From Paenibacillus antri (lineage in GTDB: Bacteria; Bacillota; Bacilli; Paenibacillales; YIM-B00363), in contig NZ_VCIW01000018.1 of NCBI RefSeq assembly GCF_005765165.1, forward strand, positions 62,001 to 126,000: 64,000 nt of DNA, given 5' to 3'. Both the position numbers and the translations under genes were made by a program. A model generated the notes under the pieces. It was not told the origin of the DNA, made no database searches, and was given only the letters and a program-made list of their open reading frames with translations. The stretch's first letter is position 1; each line of letters begins with the position of its first letter. Positions 19,123-28,499 of the stretch are shown in pieces.

Positions 19123-20256
19123 TCACGCCCCCTCCGTCGGGTAGACGTCCGCCAGATGCTTGACGACGCTGCCTCTCGTTACCATGCCGAGGAACCGGCC
19201 CTCCCGATCCGCAACGGCGACGTATGGCGCTTGATGCTCCGTCATGATCCGCAGCGCTTCGGACAGCGGCGTCCCCGACGGAAGGACGTGCGGGAACGGC
19301 CTCGCCAGCTCGGCGAGCGTCTTCGTCTCGTCCCGGTAATGCTCGAGCACGCTGTATACCGTTACGGTGCCGCGGAGCTTCTTCCATTGATCGACGACGA
19401 GCAGCGAATCGACCCGTTTGTTTTGCATGATTTTGACCGCTTCGGCCAATCCCTTGGTAGGCTGGGCCGTGACCGGCTGCGTCGTCATGACGTCGTCCAC
19501 CGTCGGAATGTCCGAGAAATCCTGCCCGAGCAGACGCTTCTTCCCGACGAAGCTGGAGACGAATTCGTTGGCCGGGCGCCTTAGGATCGCCTCCGGGCTG
19601 CCCTGCTGCACGACGCGGCCGTCTTTCATGAGCACGATATGGTCCGCGATCTTGATCGCTTCGTCCATGTCGTGGGTGACGAAGACGATCGTCTTCCTCA
19701 GCTCCTGCTGCAGCCGAACGAGTTCGTCCTGCAGCTGCTCCCGGCTGATCGGGTCGAGCGCGCTGAACGGCTCATCCATCAAGATGATATCCGGCTCCGC
19801 GGCGAGCGCCCGAATGACGCCGATCCGCTGCTGCTGCCCGCCGCTCAGCTCCGACGGATACCGGTTCCGATACGTATCCGGATCCAATCCGACGAGCTCG
19901 AGCAGCTCGTCGACGCGCCGTTCCGTCTTTTTCGCGTCCCACTTCAGCAGCTTCGGCACGACCGCTACGTTCGCCGCGATCGTCATATGCGGGAACAACC
20001 CGATGCTCTGAATGACGTAGCCGATGCTGCGGCGCAGCGTCACCGGATCGATCGCGGAAATATCCTTGCCAGCGACTGAAATTTTCCCGCTCGTCGGCCG
20101 AATCAACCGGTTGATCAGCTTCATCGTCGTCGTCTTCCCGCAGCCGCTCGGCCCGATCAAGACGTTGAGGTCTCCCTCGCGGAATTGCAGTTCGATATCT
20201 TGAAGCGCCTTGAACCCGTCATCGTACACCTTATTGACATGTTCTAACGTAATCAT
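19123..20256 (-). CDS. opuCA: Osmoprotectant ABC importer, ATPase with CBS domains
   Basis: ATPase subunit, about 377 residues. Walker A GPSGCGKTTTMKL, signature LSGGQQQRIGVIRAL and Walker B IILMDEPFSALDP are all present. The C-terminal ~110 residues form two CBS motifs (TVDDVMTTQPVTAQP and PHVLPSGTPLSEALRIM), which in OpuA-type importers sense ionic strength or cyclic-di-AMP. Start is uncertain: the ATG at 20256 matches the family N-terminus (MITLEHVNKVYDDG), while a GTG at 20271 also fits. It begins only 38 bases after the recombinase stop. Confidence 0.87.
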   Translation of the reverse strand: MITLEHVNKVYDDGFKALQDIELQFREGDLNVLIGPSGCGKTTTMKLINRLIRPTSGKISVAGKDISAIDPVTLRRSIGYVIQSIGLFPHMTIAANVAVVPKLLKWDAKKTERRVDELLELVGLDPDTYRNRYPSELSGGQQQRIGVIRALAAEPDIILMDEPFSALDPISREQLQDELVRLQQELRKTIVFVTHDMDEAIKIADHIVLMKDGRVVQQGSPEAILRRPANEFVSSFVGKKRLLGQDFSDIPTVDDVMTTQPVTAQPTKGLAEAVKIMQNKRVDSLLVVDQWKKLRGTVTVYSVLEHYRDETKTLAELARPFPHVLPSGTPLSEALRIMTEHQAPYVAVADREGRFLGMVTRGSVVKHLADVYPTEGA

Positions 20257-20293
20257 TGCTCGATTCGTCACTTCCTCTCTTACCTATAGATCT

Positions 20294-21142
20294 TCATAGA
20301 TCTTCGAAATAGCGAACGGTCGTCTGCGGCGACTTGTGTCCGGCCCAATCCCGGATCCGCTCGACGCTCGCCCCTTCCCGAGCGAGCCGTCTGCAGTACG
20401 AATGCCGCAGCGCGCTGCAGCGTACGGGAAAGCCCGCCTTCGCCGATAACGACTCGACGGCGAACTGTACCGCTCTCGGCTGCATGAACCCCGAGCGTTC
20501 CGTTACGAACAAGAAGTCGCTTTCTTTATGCTTCGAACGAATCGCCTCCGACCGATGCCGGCGCCAACAGAGGAGCGGGACGAGCGCGCGGTCGTCCAGC
20601 GGCACGCCCCGGAGGAACGAGCCTCCTTCGTCGGACACGACGAGCCGCGAGCCTTGAAGACTGTCCAACCGAAGGTACGAAACCTCCTTCACGCGAAGAC
20701 CGGCGTAGAGCATCGCGGCGAGCAGCGCCTCGTTCCGAACGCCGTTCTCGTCGGTCAATGCGTTCGAGGCGGCGGCGAGCAGCGCGCGCTCCTGCGCTTC
20801 GGACAGCCATTGGATCGGAGGCGGCGCGTTCGCGTCGAGGCGCAGCCCCTCCGCGGCCGACGAATCCGCGATGCCTTCGCGGCCGGCCCACTGGAAGAAC
20901 GTTCGCGCGATCGACATCCGTTTGTTGATCGTTGCCGGCTTCATGCCGCCGGCTTGCAAGTCGTTCCGGTAGCGGAGCAGGTCGTCCGTCGTCGCCTCGG
21001 CCAAGCCGCCCGGACGTTCGCCGAGCTTCGTCAGGAGCGCTTCCAGCTCGGCGACGTACAGCTTAATCGTGCTTTCCTCCTTTTTCTCGTTCCGTAAGTA
21101 AAGCGCGAACGCTTCGAGGAGCATCCGGTTTACCCGTTCCAC
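20294..21142 (-). CDS. Orphan tyrosine recombinase, atypical active site
   Basis: Tyrosine recombinase of 282 residues with an N-terminal SAM-like core-binding domain (about 1-90) and a C-terminal catalytic domain. The first arginine is in AGLRVKEVS, the second in SALRHSYC, and GHKSPQTTVRYF supplies a histidine and the tyrosine. The usual H-x-L-R-H box reads S-A-L-R-H, so the first histidine of that box is replaced. No phage or transposon genes surround it. It has its own promoter and may read through into opuCA. Confidence 0.85.
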   Translation of the reverse strand: MERVNRMLLEAFALYLRNEKKEESTIKLYVAELEALLTKLGERPGGLAEATTDDLLRYRNDLQAGGMKPATINKRMSIARTFFQWAGREGIADSSAAEGLRLDANAPPPIQWLSEAQERALLAAASNALTDENGVRNEALLAAMLYAGLRVKEVSYLRLDSLQGSRLVVSDEGGSFLRGVPLDDRALVPLLCWRRHRSEAIRSKHKESDFLFVTERSGFMQPRAVQFAVESLSAKAGFPVRCSALRHSYCRRLAREGASVERIRDWAGHKSPQTTVRYFEDL

Positions 21143-21193
21143 GAAGAGTCACCTTCTTTCCGCGGGACATTCACGGCCGATTAATTCCGCGAT

Positions 21194-21206
21194 GAATTAT
21201 TAATTC
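21194..21206. repeat. Perfect 13-bp palindrome downstream of the recombinase promoter
   Basis: GAATTATTAATTC (6+1+6) lies in an AT-rich island between the -10 at 21217-21222 and the gene. A third half-site, TTAATTC, begins at 21181. Position suggests an operator. Confidence 0.5.
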
Positions 21207-21216
21207 TATGATGAAT

Positions 21217-21245
21217 ATTATATGGGCTTCTTTGCCATCGCTCAA
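21217..21245 (-). promoter_or_regulatory. Promoter of the tyrosine recombinase gene
   Basis: Minus strand TTGAGC (21245-21240), 17-base spacer, perfect TATAAT (21222-21217), about 75 bases before the gene. Confidence 0.75.
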
Positions 21246-21369
21246 CCCGGCTCAGACGCCTCCTTCCTGCTCTATCCAGCCTCAGCCGGGCTCACGCCCG
21301 GATACATAAGCAATCCTTATAAATCCTCCCCGATCCTCCCGGATGCTGTAACGTCGGTTTTCTCGCCGG

Positions 21370-21410
21370 AAAAAGAAAAGAACCCGTCGCCGCTTTCCGG
21401 CAACAGGTCC
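21370..21410 (-). terminator. Intrinsic terminator after ftsY
   Basis: Minus-strand stem GGACCTGTTGCCG/CGGCGACGGGTTC (13 pairs with wobbles) followed by TTTTCTTTTT. It ends the smc-ftsY unit. The rest of the gap to the recombinase holds only its promoter and the palindrome. Confidence 0.85.
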
Positions 21411-21441
21411 TTCCTCGTTCGCTTCTTATGAAATTGCGTAA

Positions 21442-22434
21442 TTACTCCGCTTCCTCCGCCGCGCCTCCGAGCCCCAGAAACAGCGCGTTCACGAACTGCT
21501 CGGAATCGAAAGGCTGCAGGTCGTCGATCTTCTCGCCGAGCCCGACCATCTTGACCGGAAGCTCCATTTCCTGGCGAATCGCGATGACGATGCCGCCCTT
21601 GGCCGTGCCGTCCAACTTCGTTAACACGAGGCCGGTGACGCCGGTTTTCTCGCCGAACAGCTTCGCCTGCTGCAGCGCGTTCTGCCCCGTCGTCGCGTCG
21701 AGCACCAACAGCACCTCGTGAGGCGCTTCGGGCACCTCGCGGCGGATGACGCGGAAAATTTTGTTCAGCTCTTCCATCAAGTTCACCTTGTTTTGCAGTC
21801 GACCCGCCGTATCGCAAATCAGCACGTCGACGTTCCGCTGCTTCGCGGCATGGACCGCGTCGAAGATGACGGCCGCCGGATCGGAGCCTTGCCCTTGCCG
21901 GATCACGTCCACGCCGGCGCGCTGCCCCCATACTTCCAGCTGCTCGATCGCCGCCGCGCGGAACGTATCGCCGGCCGCGAGCAGCACGGACTTGCCGTCT
22001 TGCTTCAATCGATGGGCGAGCTTGCCGATCGTCGTCGTCTTGCCGACGCCGTTCACGCCGACGACCAAGTAGATCGTCAGCCCGTCCGGCGCCGTCTTGA
22101 GCCGCTCCGTCTCTTCTCCGCCGGAGAGCAGCTCGACGAGCTTCTCGGTTAGAATCGGGCGCAGCTCCTTCGGATCTTCGATCTTCCGCTTGCGCACTTC
22201 GACGCGCAGCTCGTCGATCAGCTTCAGGACGGTATTGATGCCGACGTCGGCGCCGATCAAAATTTCCTCGAGCTCCTCGTAGAACGCTTCGTCGATCTTT
22301 TTCCGACGGGAGAACAGATCCTCGACCTTGCCGACGAACGCGTCGCGCGTCTTGGACAAGCCTTCCTTAAACTTATTCGTGACCTCTTCCGCCTTGGAAG
22401 AGATGCTTTCTCTCAGCCTTTTAAAAAAGCTCAT
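21442..22434 (-). CDS. ftsY: SRP receptor FtsY
   Basis: Membrane-associated GTPase that docks SRP-ribosome complexes at the translocon. The 330-residue protein has a short basic N-terminal helix region, an N domain and a G domain with GVNGVGKTTTIGKLA, DTAGRLQNK and TKLDGTAKGG. It follows smc by 19 bases, as in other Bacilli. Confidence 0.97.
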   Translation of the reverse strand: MSFFKRLRESISSKAEEVTNKFKEGLSKTRDAFVGKVEDLFSRRKKIDEAFYEELEEILIGADVGINTVLKLIDELRVEVRKRKIEDPKELRPILTEKLVELLSGGEETERLKTAPDGLTIYLVVGVNGVGKTTTIGKLAHRLKQDGKSVLLAAGDTFRAAAIEQLEVWGQRAGVDVIRQGQGSDPAAVIFDAVHAAKQRNVDVLICDTAGRLQNKVNLMEELNKIFRVIRREVPEAPHEVLLVLDATTGQNALQQAKLFGEKTGVTGLVLTKLDGTAKGGIVIAIRQEMELPVKMVGLGEKIDDLQPFDSEQFVNALFLGLGGAAEEAE

Positions 22435-22453
22435 GCTTTTCGTTACACGCTCC

Positions 22454-25400
22454 TTACGCTGTCATCGGCTGTTCATCTTGATCGAGGCGCACCGACACGA
22501 GCTTCGATACGCCGCCTTCTTCCATCGTGACGCCGTACAATACGTCCGCCTCTTCCATCGTCCCCTTGCGGTGCGTTACGACGATGAATTGCGTATGCAT
22601 CGAGAACTCGCGCAAATACTGCGCGAATCGCGCGACGTTCGCTTCGTCCAGCGCCGCTTCGACTTCGTCGAGCACGCAGAACGGCACCGGCTTGATCCGG
22701 AGTATCGCGAACAGCAGCGCGATCGCCGTCAGCGCCCGCTCGCCTCCCGAGAGGAGCTGCAGGTTTTGCAGCTTCTTGCCCGGCGGCTGAGCGACGATGT
22801 CGATGCCCGTCTCGAGCAAGTTATGCGGCTCCGACAAGACGAGATCGGCCCGTCCGCCGCCGAACAGCCTGGAGAAGACGTCGGTGAACTGCTCCCGGAT
22901 CAACTCGAACGATTGCAGGAACCGCTTCGACATCTCCTCTTCGATCTCGCGAATGACGCCGTACAGCGTCGTCTTCGCTTCGATGAGGTCGTTCCGCTGC
23001 CCCGCCAAAAATTCGTAGCGCTCGGACACCCTCGCATATTCCTCGATCGCGCCGAGATTGACTTCGCCCAGCGCCGAGATCGCCCGTTTCAAATCGCGAA
23101 CCTCGATCTGCACGGCGGGCACGTCCTCCGGCACGTCGTAGCGTTCCTTGGCGAGCTCGTAGCTCAACTCGTAATCCTCCGCGAGCTTGCGAAGCAAGTT
23201 GTCCAGCTCCACGTCCAATCGGTTGACGCGAATATCGGTTTGCCTCGTCTGCTCTTCGACCGAACGAAGCCGGTTCCGTTCCTCGCGCGTCGCGTTCTCC
23301 TCGCGCTCGAGCGCGGCGGTCTTCTCCGCCCGCTCCGCGCGGGCGAAATCGAGCTTCTCGGCGCAAGCGTCCTTCAAGATGCGCAGATGGTTCGCCTGCT
23401 CCGTCCGCGCGTTCGATTCGCGTTCGTACCCGGCGAGCTCTTCCAGCAGCCGCGCTTCCGCTTGCAGCGCCGTCGCCCGCTCTTCTTCGAGCGCGTCGGT
23501 TTCGGTTTGGAGCCGGGTCAGCTGCGCGGTCACGGCCATCTTGTCCTGCGCCGCCGCCGCCGCCTTCACCTTCCACTCCGTCAGCTGCTGCTGCGTCTCT
23601 TCCTTCGCCGATTGGGCCGCCTTGCGGCGAAGCTCCGCTTCGCGGATCGCCTCCGTCAGCGCCGTCTCTTCCCCGGCGAGCCGTTCGATGCGCTCCGCGA
23701 GCTCCGCCCGCCGGTCCGCTTCGGTGGACGTTTCTTCGGCGAGGGTCGCCGCGTCCGCTTCGAGAATGTCCAGCTGCTGCTTCGCCGCGCGAAGCTCGGA
23801 GTCCATGCGATTGAGCTCCGATCTCGCCTCGGTTTCTTCCCCGCGCTTGCGCTCGCCCGCGTCGCGGCATCCTTCCAGCTGCTTCTGGAGCGCGGCCGCT
23901 TCGGCGCGAACCGCGTCCACCGACTCGCGCAGCTTGCCGATTTGCTGTTCGGCCGCCTCGATCTCCTTCGTCAGCTCGTCGATCTGACGCGTTCGGCCGA
24001 GCAGCGACACGTTCTTCTTCTGCAGGCTTCCTCCGGTCATGGAGCCGCCCGCGTTCACGACGTCGCCTTCGAGCGTGACGACGCGGTACCGGTACTGCAG
24101 CTTCGCCGCGATCCGGTTCGCGTGCTCGAGCGTGTCGGCGATGACGACGTTGCCGAGCAAGCTGTGCACGATGCCCGAGTACGCCGCGTCGAACGAGACG
24201 AGCTCCGCGGCGACGCCGACGAAGCCTTCGGCGCTCGACGCCGCGCGGCGTTCGCTTTCCGGAATCGAACGCGGCTTAATGACGTCGAGCGGCAGGAACG
24301 TCGCCCGTCCGAGCTGGCGGGATTTCAAATATTGAATCGCTTCCCGCGCCCGCGCTTCGTTCTCGACGACGATGTGCTGCAGCGCGGCGCCCAGCGACGT
24401 CTCGACCGCGAGCTCGTAAGCGCCCGGCACGCGGATGATTTCCGCGACGGCGCCGCGAATGCCTTGCAGGGAGCTCTTCTGCTTCGCCTTCAGCACCTCC
24501 CGGACGCCGAGCGCGAAGCCGTCGTAATCGTCCTGAAGATCTTGGATCGTCTGCTTCCGCGAGACGAGCGCGTCCACCTTCTGCTCCCACTTTCGGACCG
24601 TCGCCTGCACTTCTTCCAACAGCCCTTGCTTCTCGTGGATCAGCTGGCTGAGCTCCATGTATCGATTTCGCTCGCCTTCGATTTGCGCCTTGAGGGACTC
24701 GAGGCGGGCCAGCCAATCTTCCCGGCACGCTTCCAGCTCTCGAAGCCGAACGCCCGCTTTCTCGCGGTCTTCGGCGAGTCTGGCGGCGCGCCGGCCGGAT
24801 TGCTCCGATTGCGCCTCGACGTATTTCAATTCGTTGCGGGCCGACGCCAGCTCGTTCAGCTTGTCGAGCAGCTCCGCCTTCAGACGCTCTTCGGTCTCGC
24901 CGAGGGCGCCGCCCGTCTCCGCGAGCAGCCGATCCTCCTCGAGGCGAATGTTGCGATTGAGCTCGTCCAACTCTCGCGTGATCGCGTCGCGCTGCGTTCT
25001 TAGCTGCTCGTTTTCCGCAACTCGCTCTTCCAGCTTTCTCGCGAGCGACTTCGCCGTGTCCCGCTGCGTCTCGACGTTTTCTTCCGCGTGCTTGCGCCGC
25101 TCCTTCAAAATCTCGCCGGCGCTGATCGTCTTCTCCAGCTCTTCGCTCGTATGTAACAGCTCGGATTGCAGCCCTTCGAGCGTCTCGTCGAGCTTTCGCA
25201 GCGCGAGACGCCGGTCTTCCAGCTCCGCGTCGTGGGCGGAGACGACCGCGGCGAGCTTCAGCTCCTCGTCCTTCAATCGCTTCAACGTCTCCGTCGCTTC
25301 CGTCCACGACCGGTGAAGCTCGCCGATGCTATGCACGTACAGCGAAACCTCTTTCGACTTCAGAAGCTCCTTCAACCGCTTGAACTCGACGGCTTTCTCG

Positions 25401-26026
25401 GACTGCTTCTTCAGCGGCTCCAGCTGATCCTCGAGCTCGGAGGTCAGATCGCGGATCCGCACGAGATTCGCTTCCGTCTCCTCGAGACGCTTCGAAGCTT
25501 CTCTCTTCCTGGACTTATATTTGACGATCCCGGACGCTTCCTCGAAGATGCCGCGGCGGTCTTCGGACCGCGTGCTTAAAATCTCTTCGATGCGGCCTTG
25601 TCCGATGATCGAGTAAGCTTCCTTCCCGATGCCGGTATCCATGAACAGCTCGGTGATGTCCTTCAAGCGGCAAGGCTGCTTGTTAATGAAATATTCGCTC
25701 TCGCCGTTGCGGTGCAGTCTGCGGGTGACCGTCACTTCGCTGAAGTCGAGGGACAGCGCGTTGTCGCCGTTATCGAGCGTCAGCGACACTTCGCTGAAAT
25801 TCACCGCTTTGCGCGCGTCGCTGCCGGCGAAGATGATGTCCTGCATGTTGCCGCCGCGGAGGCTCTTCGCGCTCTGCTCGCCGAGCACCCAGCGAATGGA
25901 ATCGGATATGTTGCTCTTGCCGCTGCCGTTCGGACCGACGACCGCCGTAATGCCGGACACGAATTCCAGCTCCGTCCGGTCGGCGAACGACTTGAAGCCG
26001 GCCAGCTCTAGTCTCTTAAGAAACAA
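22454..26026 (-). CDS. smc: Chromosome segregation protein SMC
   Basis: Structural-maintenance ATPase that, with ScpA/B, organises and segregates the chromosome. The 1190-residue protein has Walker A GPNGSGKSNISDS at the N-terminus, long coiled coils (about 170-500 and 680-1000), a hinge around 510-650 with GSMTGGS, and at the C-terminus the signature LSGGERALTAIALL and Walker B FCVLDEVEAALD. The start is TTG with GGGGTGA upstream. An extended -10 lies about 20 bases before it. Confidence 0.98.
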   Translation of the reverse strand: MFLKRLELAGFKSFADRTELEFVSGITAVVGPNGSGKSNISDSIRWVLGEQSAKSLRGGNMQDIIFAGSDARKAVNFSEVSLTLDNGDNALSLDFSEVTVTRRLHRNGESEYFINKQPCRLKDITELFMDTGIGKEAYSIIGQGRIEEILSTRSEDRRGIFEEASGIVKYKSRKREASKRLEETEANLVRIRDLTSELEDQLEPLKKQSEKAVEFKRLKELLKSKEVSLYVHSIGELHRSWTEATETLKRLKDEELKLAAVVSAHDAELEDRRLALRKLDETLEGLQSELLHTSEELEKTISAGEILKERRKHAEENVETQRDTAKSLARKLEERVAENEQLRTQRDAITRELDELNRNIRLEEDRLLAETGGALGETEERLKAELLDKLNELASARNELKYVEAQSEQSGRRAARLAEDREKAGVRLRELEACREDWLARLESLKAQIEGERNRYMELSQLIHEKQGLLEEVQATVRKWEQKVDALVSRKQTIQDLQDDYDGFALGVREVLKAKQKSSLQGIRGAVAEIIRVPGAYELAVETSLGAALQHIVVENEARAREAIQYLKSRQLGRATFLPLDVIKPRSIPESERRAASSAEGFVGVAAELVSFDAAYSGIVHSLLGNVVIADTLEHANRIAAKLQYRYRVVTLEGDVVNAGGSMTGGSLQKKNVSLLGRTRQIDELTKEIEAAEQQIGKLRESVDAVRAEAAALQKQLEGCRDAGERKRGEETEARSELNRMDSELRAAKQQLDILEADAATLAEETSTEADRRAELAERIERLAGEETALTEAIREAELRRKAAQSAKEETQQQLTEWKVKAAAAAQDKMAVTAQLTRLQTETDALEEERATALQAEARLLEELAGYERESNARTEQANHLRILKDACAEKLDFARAERAEKTAALEREENATREERNRLRSVEEQTRQTDIRVNRLDVELDNLLRKLAEDYELSYELAKERYDVPEDVPAVQIEVRDLKRAISALGEVNLGAIEEYARVSERYEFLAGQRNDLIEAKTTLYGVIREIEEEMSKRFLQSFELIREQFTDVFSRLFGGGRADLVLSEPHNLLETGIDIVAQPPGKKLQNLQLLSGGERALTAIALLFAILRIKPVPFCVLDEVEAALDEANVARFAQYLREFSMHTQFIVVTHRKGTMEEADVLYGVTMEEGGVSKLVSVRLDQDEQPMTA

Positions 26027-26044
26027 GTGAAATCACCCCAGCCT

Positions 26045-26050
26045 ATTGTA
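26045..26050 (-). promoter_or_regulatory. smc promoter, extended -10
   Basis: Minus strand TGC followed by TACAAT, 18 bases before the smc start, so the leader would be only about a dozen bases. The -35 is weak. Confidence 0.5.
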
Positions 26051-26074
26051 GCACAACAACGACGCCTTCCGCCT

Positions 26075-26105
26075 AAAAAAAGAAGCCCGCCGCTATCGGC
26101 GAGGC
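26075..26105 (-). terminator. Intrinsic terminator overlapping the end of rnc
   Basis: Minus-strand GCCTCGCCG pairs with CGGCGGGC and is followed by TTCTTTTTTT. The rnc stop codon sits at the end of the loop. Confidence 0.8.
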
Positions 26106-26794
26106 TCGCGGCCCGCCGCGGCGAACCGTTGCAGCGCTTCGGCCGCGGCTTCTTGCTCCGCCTCTTTCTTCGTGCGGCCCGAACCGGCGCCGTACGATTC
26201 TCCTTGAATGCGGGCTTCGATGATGAATTCCCGTTCGTTGGCGGGCCCGCGCTCTTCGCGGACGACGTATTCGACGGCGCCGAGCGCGAGCTGCTGCACC
26301 TTCTCGTGCAGCCGCGACTTCGCGTCGATGACGCCGCGCTCGACGTACGCTTCGATCTCGGGGAACATATGCGCCGTCAGAAACTTGATGACGGCGTCCC
26401 ATCCGGCGTCGAGATACAAAGCGCCCACGAACGCTTCGAACACGTCCGCCAGCAGCGAGGGCCGCTCTCTGCCGCCGGACAAGTCCTCGCCGCGCCCGAG
26501 CAGCAAATATTCGCCGAGCGACAACGTCTTCGCCAGCTTGCTTAGCGCCTGTTCGCGGACGATCGCCGCGCGGACGAAGGTGAGCTTTCCTTCCGGCCAG
26601 GAGGGGTACAAGCGGTACAGGTGCTGGGACACCGCGAGCTGCAGCACGGCGTCGCCCAGAAACTCGATCCTCTCGTTATGCGTAGCGTCCTTATGCTCGT
26701 TAACGTAGGAAGAATGGGTAAACGCTTCGCGTAATAGCGAAGCGTCCCGGAATTGAATATTCAATTGCGCTTGAAGTCGTTCGAATCGGTCCAT
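26093..26794 (-). CDS. rnc: Ribonuclease III
   Basis: Double-strand-specific endoribonuclease for rRNA and small-RNA processing. The 233-residue protein has the catalytic signature ERIEFLGDAVLQLAVS (residues near 40-55), a second acidic site in LADVFEAFVGALYLD, and a C-terminal double-stranded RNA-binding domain (about 160-227, ending SGRTKKEAEQEAAAEAL). It follows fabF by 10 bases. Confidence 0.97.
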   Translation of the reverse strand: MDRFERLQAQLNIQFRDASLLREAFTHSSYVNEHKDATHNERIEFLGDAVLQLAVSQHLYRLYPSWPEGKLTFVRAAIVREQALSKLAKTLSLGEYLLLGRGEDLSGGRERPSLLADVFEAFVGALYLDAGWDAVIKFLTAHMFPEIEAYVERGVIDAKSRLHEKVQQLALGAVEYVVREERGPANEREFIIEARIQGESYGAGSGRTKKEAEQEAAAEALQRFAAAGREPRR

Positions 26795-26804
26795 CGGTGA
26801 TCGC

Positions 26805-28046
26805 CTATGCCTCTTCGTATTTCCGCAAGATGATCGTCGCGTTATGACCGCCGAAGCCGAAGGAGTTGGACAACGCCACGCGGACGTTCGCCTCTCTCGG
26901 CGCGTTCGGCACGTAATCGAGATCGCATTGCGGATCTTGGTTGTCGAGATTGATCGTCGGCGGCAGCTTGCCGCGCGTCAACGCCAGCGCGCAGATGACC
27001 GCTTCGACGCCGCCGGCGGCGCCGAGCAGATGACCGGTCATCGACTTCGTGGACGAGACGGCCAGCTTGTAGGCGTGGTCGCCGAACGCCGTCTTGATCG
27101 CCGTCGTCTCGGAGACGTCGCCGACCGGCGTCGACGTGCCGTGCGCGTTAATGTAATCGACGTCCTCCGGCGCGATTCCCGCGTCCGAGAGCGCCTTCTT
27201 CATGCAGCGCGCCGCGCCGTTCGGATCGGGATCGGTCATATGGTGCGCGTCGCCGCTCATCCCGTAGCCGATCACTTCGCCGTAGATGCGAGCGCCGCGC
27301 TTCTTCGCGTGCTCGAGCGTCTCGAGCACGAGCACGCCGGCGCCTTCGCCCATAACGAAGCCGTCGCGATCGACGTCGTACGGGCGGCTCGCCCGCTCCG
27401 GCTCATCGTTGCGGGTCGACATCGCCCGCATGGAGCAGAAGCCCGCGAGTCCCGTCGGACGAATCGTCGCTTCCGCGCCGCCGCACAGCATGACGTCCGC
27501 TTCGCCGTTCTGCAGCAAGCGGAACGAATCGCCGATCGTATGCGTGCCCGTCGCGCAGGCGGTGACCGTCGTCGAGTTCGGCCCCTTCGCCCCGGTAAGG
27601 ATCGACACTTGGCCGGAAGCCATATTCGCGATCATCATCGGGATGAAGAACGGGGAGACGCGCTTGGGTCCCTTCTCGAGCAGCGTGCGGTATTGATCCT
27701 CGAACGTGCCGAGGCCGCCGATGCCGGAGCCGATGTAGACGCCGACGCGCTCCGGATCCGTGTCGTCCTGAATCGACAGGTTGGCGTCCTTCAGCGCGAG
27801 TCCGGCCGCCGCCACCGCGAACTGCACGTATCGATCCATGCGGCGCGCTTCCTTGCGGTCCATGTACGTCTCCGGATCCCAGTTCTTGATCTCGGCCGCG
27901 ATCCGGGTCGGATATTCGCTGACGTCGAACGCTTCGATCGGCGTTACGCCCGACTTGCCTTCCATCAAGTTGTTCCAAAACGTATCTAAATCCTGGCCGA
28001 GCGACGTAACGGCGCTCATGCCGGTGATTACGACTCTTTGTTTCAT
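26805..28046 (-). CDS. fabF: 3-oxoacyl-ACP synthase II
   Basis: Condensing enzyme that elongates acyl-ACP with malonyl-ACP. The 413-residue protein shows the Cys-His-His triad in [24 protein letters not shown] and [12 protein letters not shown]. The ATG at 28046 ([10 protein letters not shown]) has GAGGTGG upstream; a start five codons earlier is possible but lacks a ribosome site. It lies 155 bases after acpP in the same direction. Confidence 0.97.
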   Translation of the reverse strand: MKQRVVITGMSAVTSLGQDLDTFWNNLMEGKSGVTPIEAFDVSEYPTRIAAEIKNWDPETYMDRKEARRMDRYVQFAVAAAGLALKDANLSIQDDTDPERVGVYIGSGIGGLGTFEDQYRTLLEKGPKRVSPFFIPMMIANMASGQVSILTGAKGPNSTTVTACATGTHTIGDSFRLLQNGEADVMLCGGAEATIRPTGLAGFCSMRAMSTRNDEPERASRPYDVDRDGFVMGEGAGVLVLETLEHAKKRGARIYGEVIGYGMSGDAHHMTDPDPNGAARCMKKALSDAGIAPEDVDYINAHGTSTPVGDVSETTAIKTAFGDHAYKLAVSSTKSMTGHLLGAAGGVEAVICALALTRGKLPPTINLDNQDPQCDLDYVPNAPREANVRVALSNSFGFGGHNATIILRKYEEA

Positions 28047-28153
28047 GACGACCCACCTCAACGTTTCCGATTGTGTTGTGGAAAACCTTACATAATAAAT
28101 CCGCTTGCCATGCTATGTCATAACGCAAGTCGATGCGTTCGGTAGATGTGGAG

Positions 28154-28183
28154 AAGTCCCGCTCCTTGGGAGAGACGGGACTT
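28154..28183 (-). other. Hairpin between acpP and fabF
   Basis: AAGTCCCG (28154-28161) pairs perfectly with CGGGACTT (28176-28183) across a 14-base loop. On the minus strand no T run follows, so it is more likely a processing or stabilising hairpin that sets acpP apart from fabF. Confidence 0.5.
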
Positions 28184-28201
28184 GCGTTGGTGTCCACTCG
28201 A

Positions 28202-28444
28202 TTACGTATGAGCTTGTATGTAATTCACTACTTCGCCTACGGTAGTGATCTTCTCCGCGTCTTCATCGGAGATTTCCATATCGAACTCATCTTCCAGCTC
28301 CATTACCAATTCGACGACGTCAAGCGAGTCGGCGCCCAAGTCCTCCTTGAAAGAAGCTTCAAGCGTCACTTCAGCCTCATCTACGCCAAGGCGGTCGACG
28401 ATAATTTTCTTCACGCGATCCAATACGTCGGACATCCGGTTCAC
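28202..28444 (-). CDS. acpP: Acyl carrier protein
   Basis: Carries growing fatty acids on a phosphopantetheine arm. 80 acidic residues with the attachment serine in [25 protein letters not shown] precedes the ATG. It lies between fabG and fabF, the usual place. Confidence 0.98.
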   Translation of the reverse strand: MNRMSDVLDRVKKIIVDRLGVDEAEVTLEASFKEDLGADSLDVVELVMELEDEFDMEISDEDAEKITTVGEVVNYIQAHT

Positions 28445-28499
28445 CTCCTCATTTGGTATTATACGAGACGGACAAGCAAAAAGCCATATCCTGCAAGTC

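Noticed and set aside
20294-21142. The tyrosine recombinase as part of a prophage or integrative element
   Set aside because: No phage, relaxase or transposase genes and no attachment-site duplication were seen; the neighbours are core genes in normal order.
22328-25003. A very long open frame (about 890 codons) on the plus strand opposite smc
   Set aside because: GC-rich coding DNA leaves the opposite strand open. The product is Arg/Leu/Asp repeats without any domain, and smc on the other strand has all its motifs.
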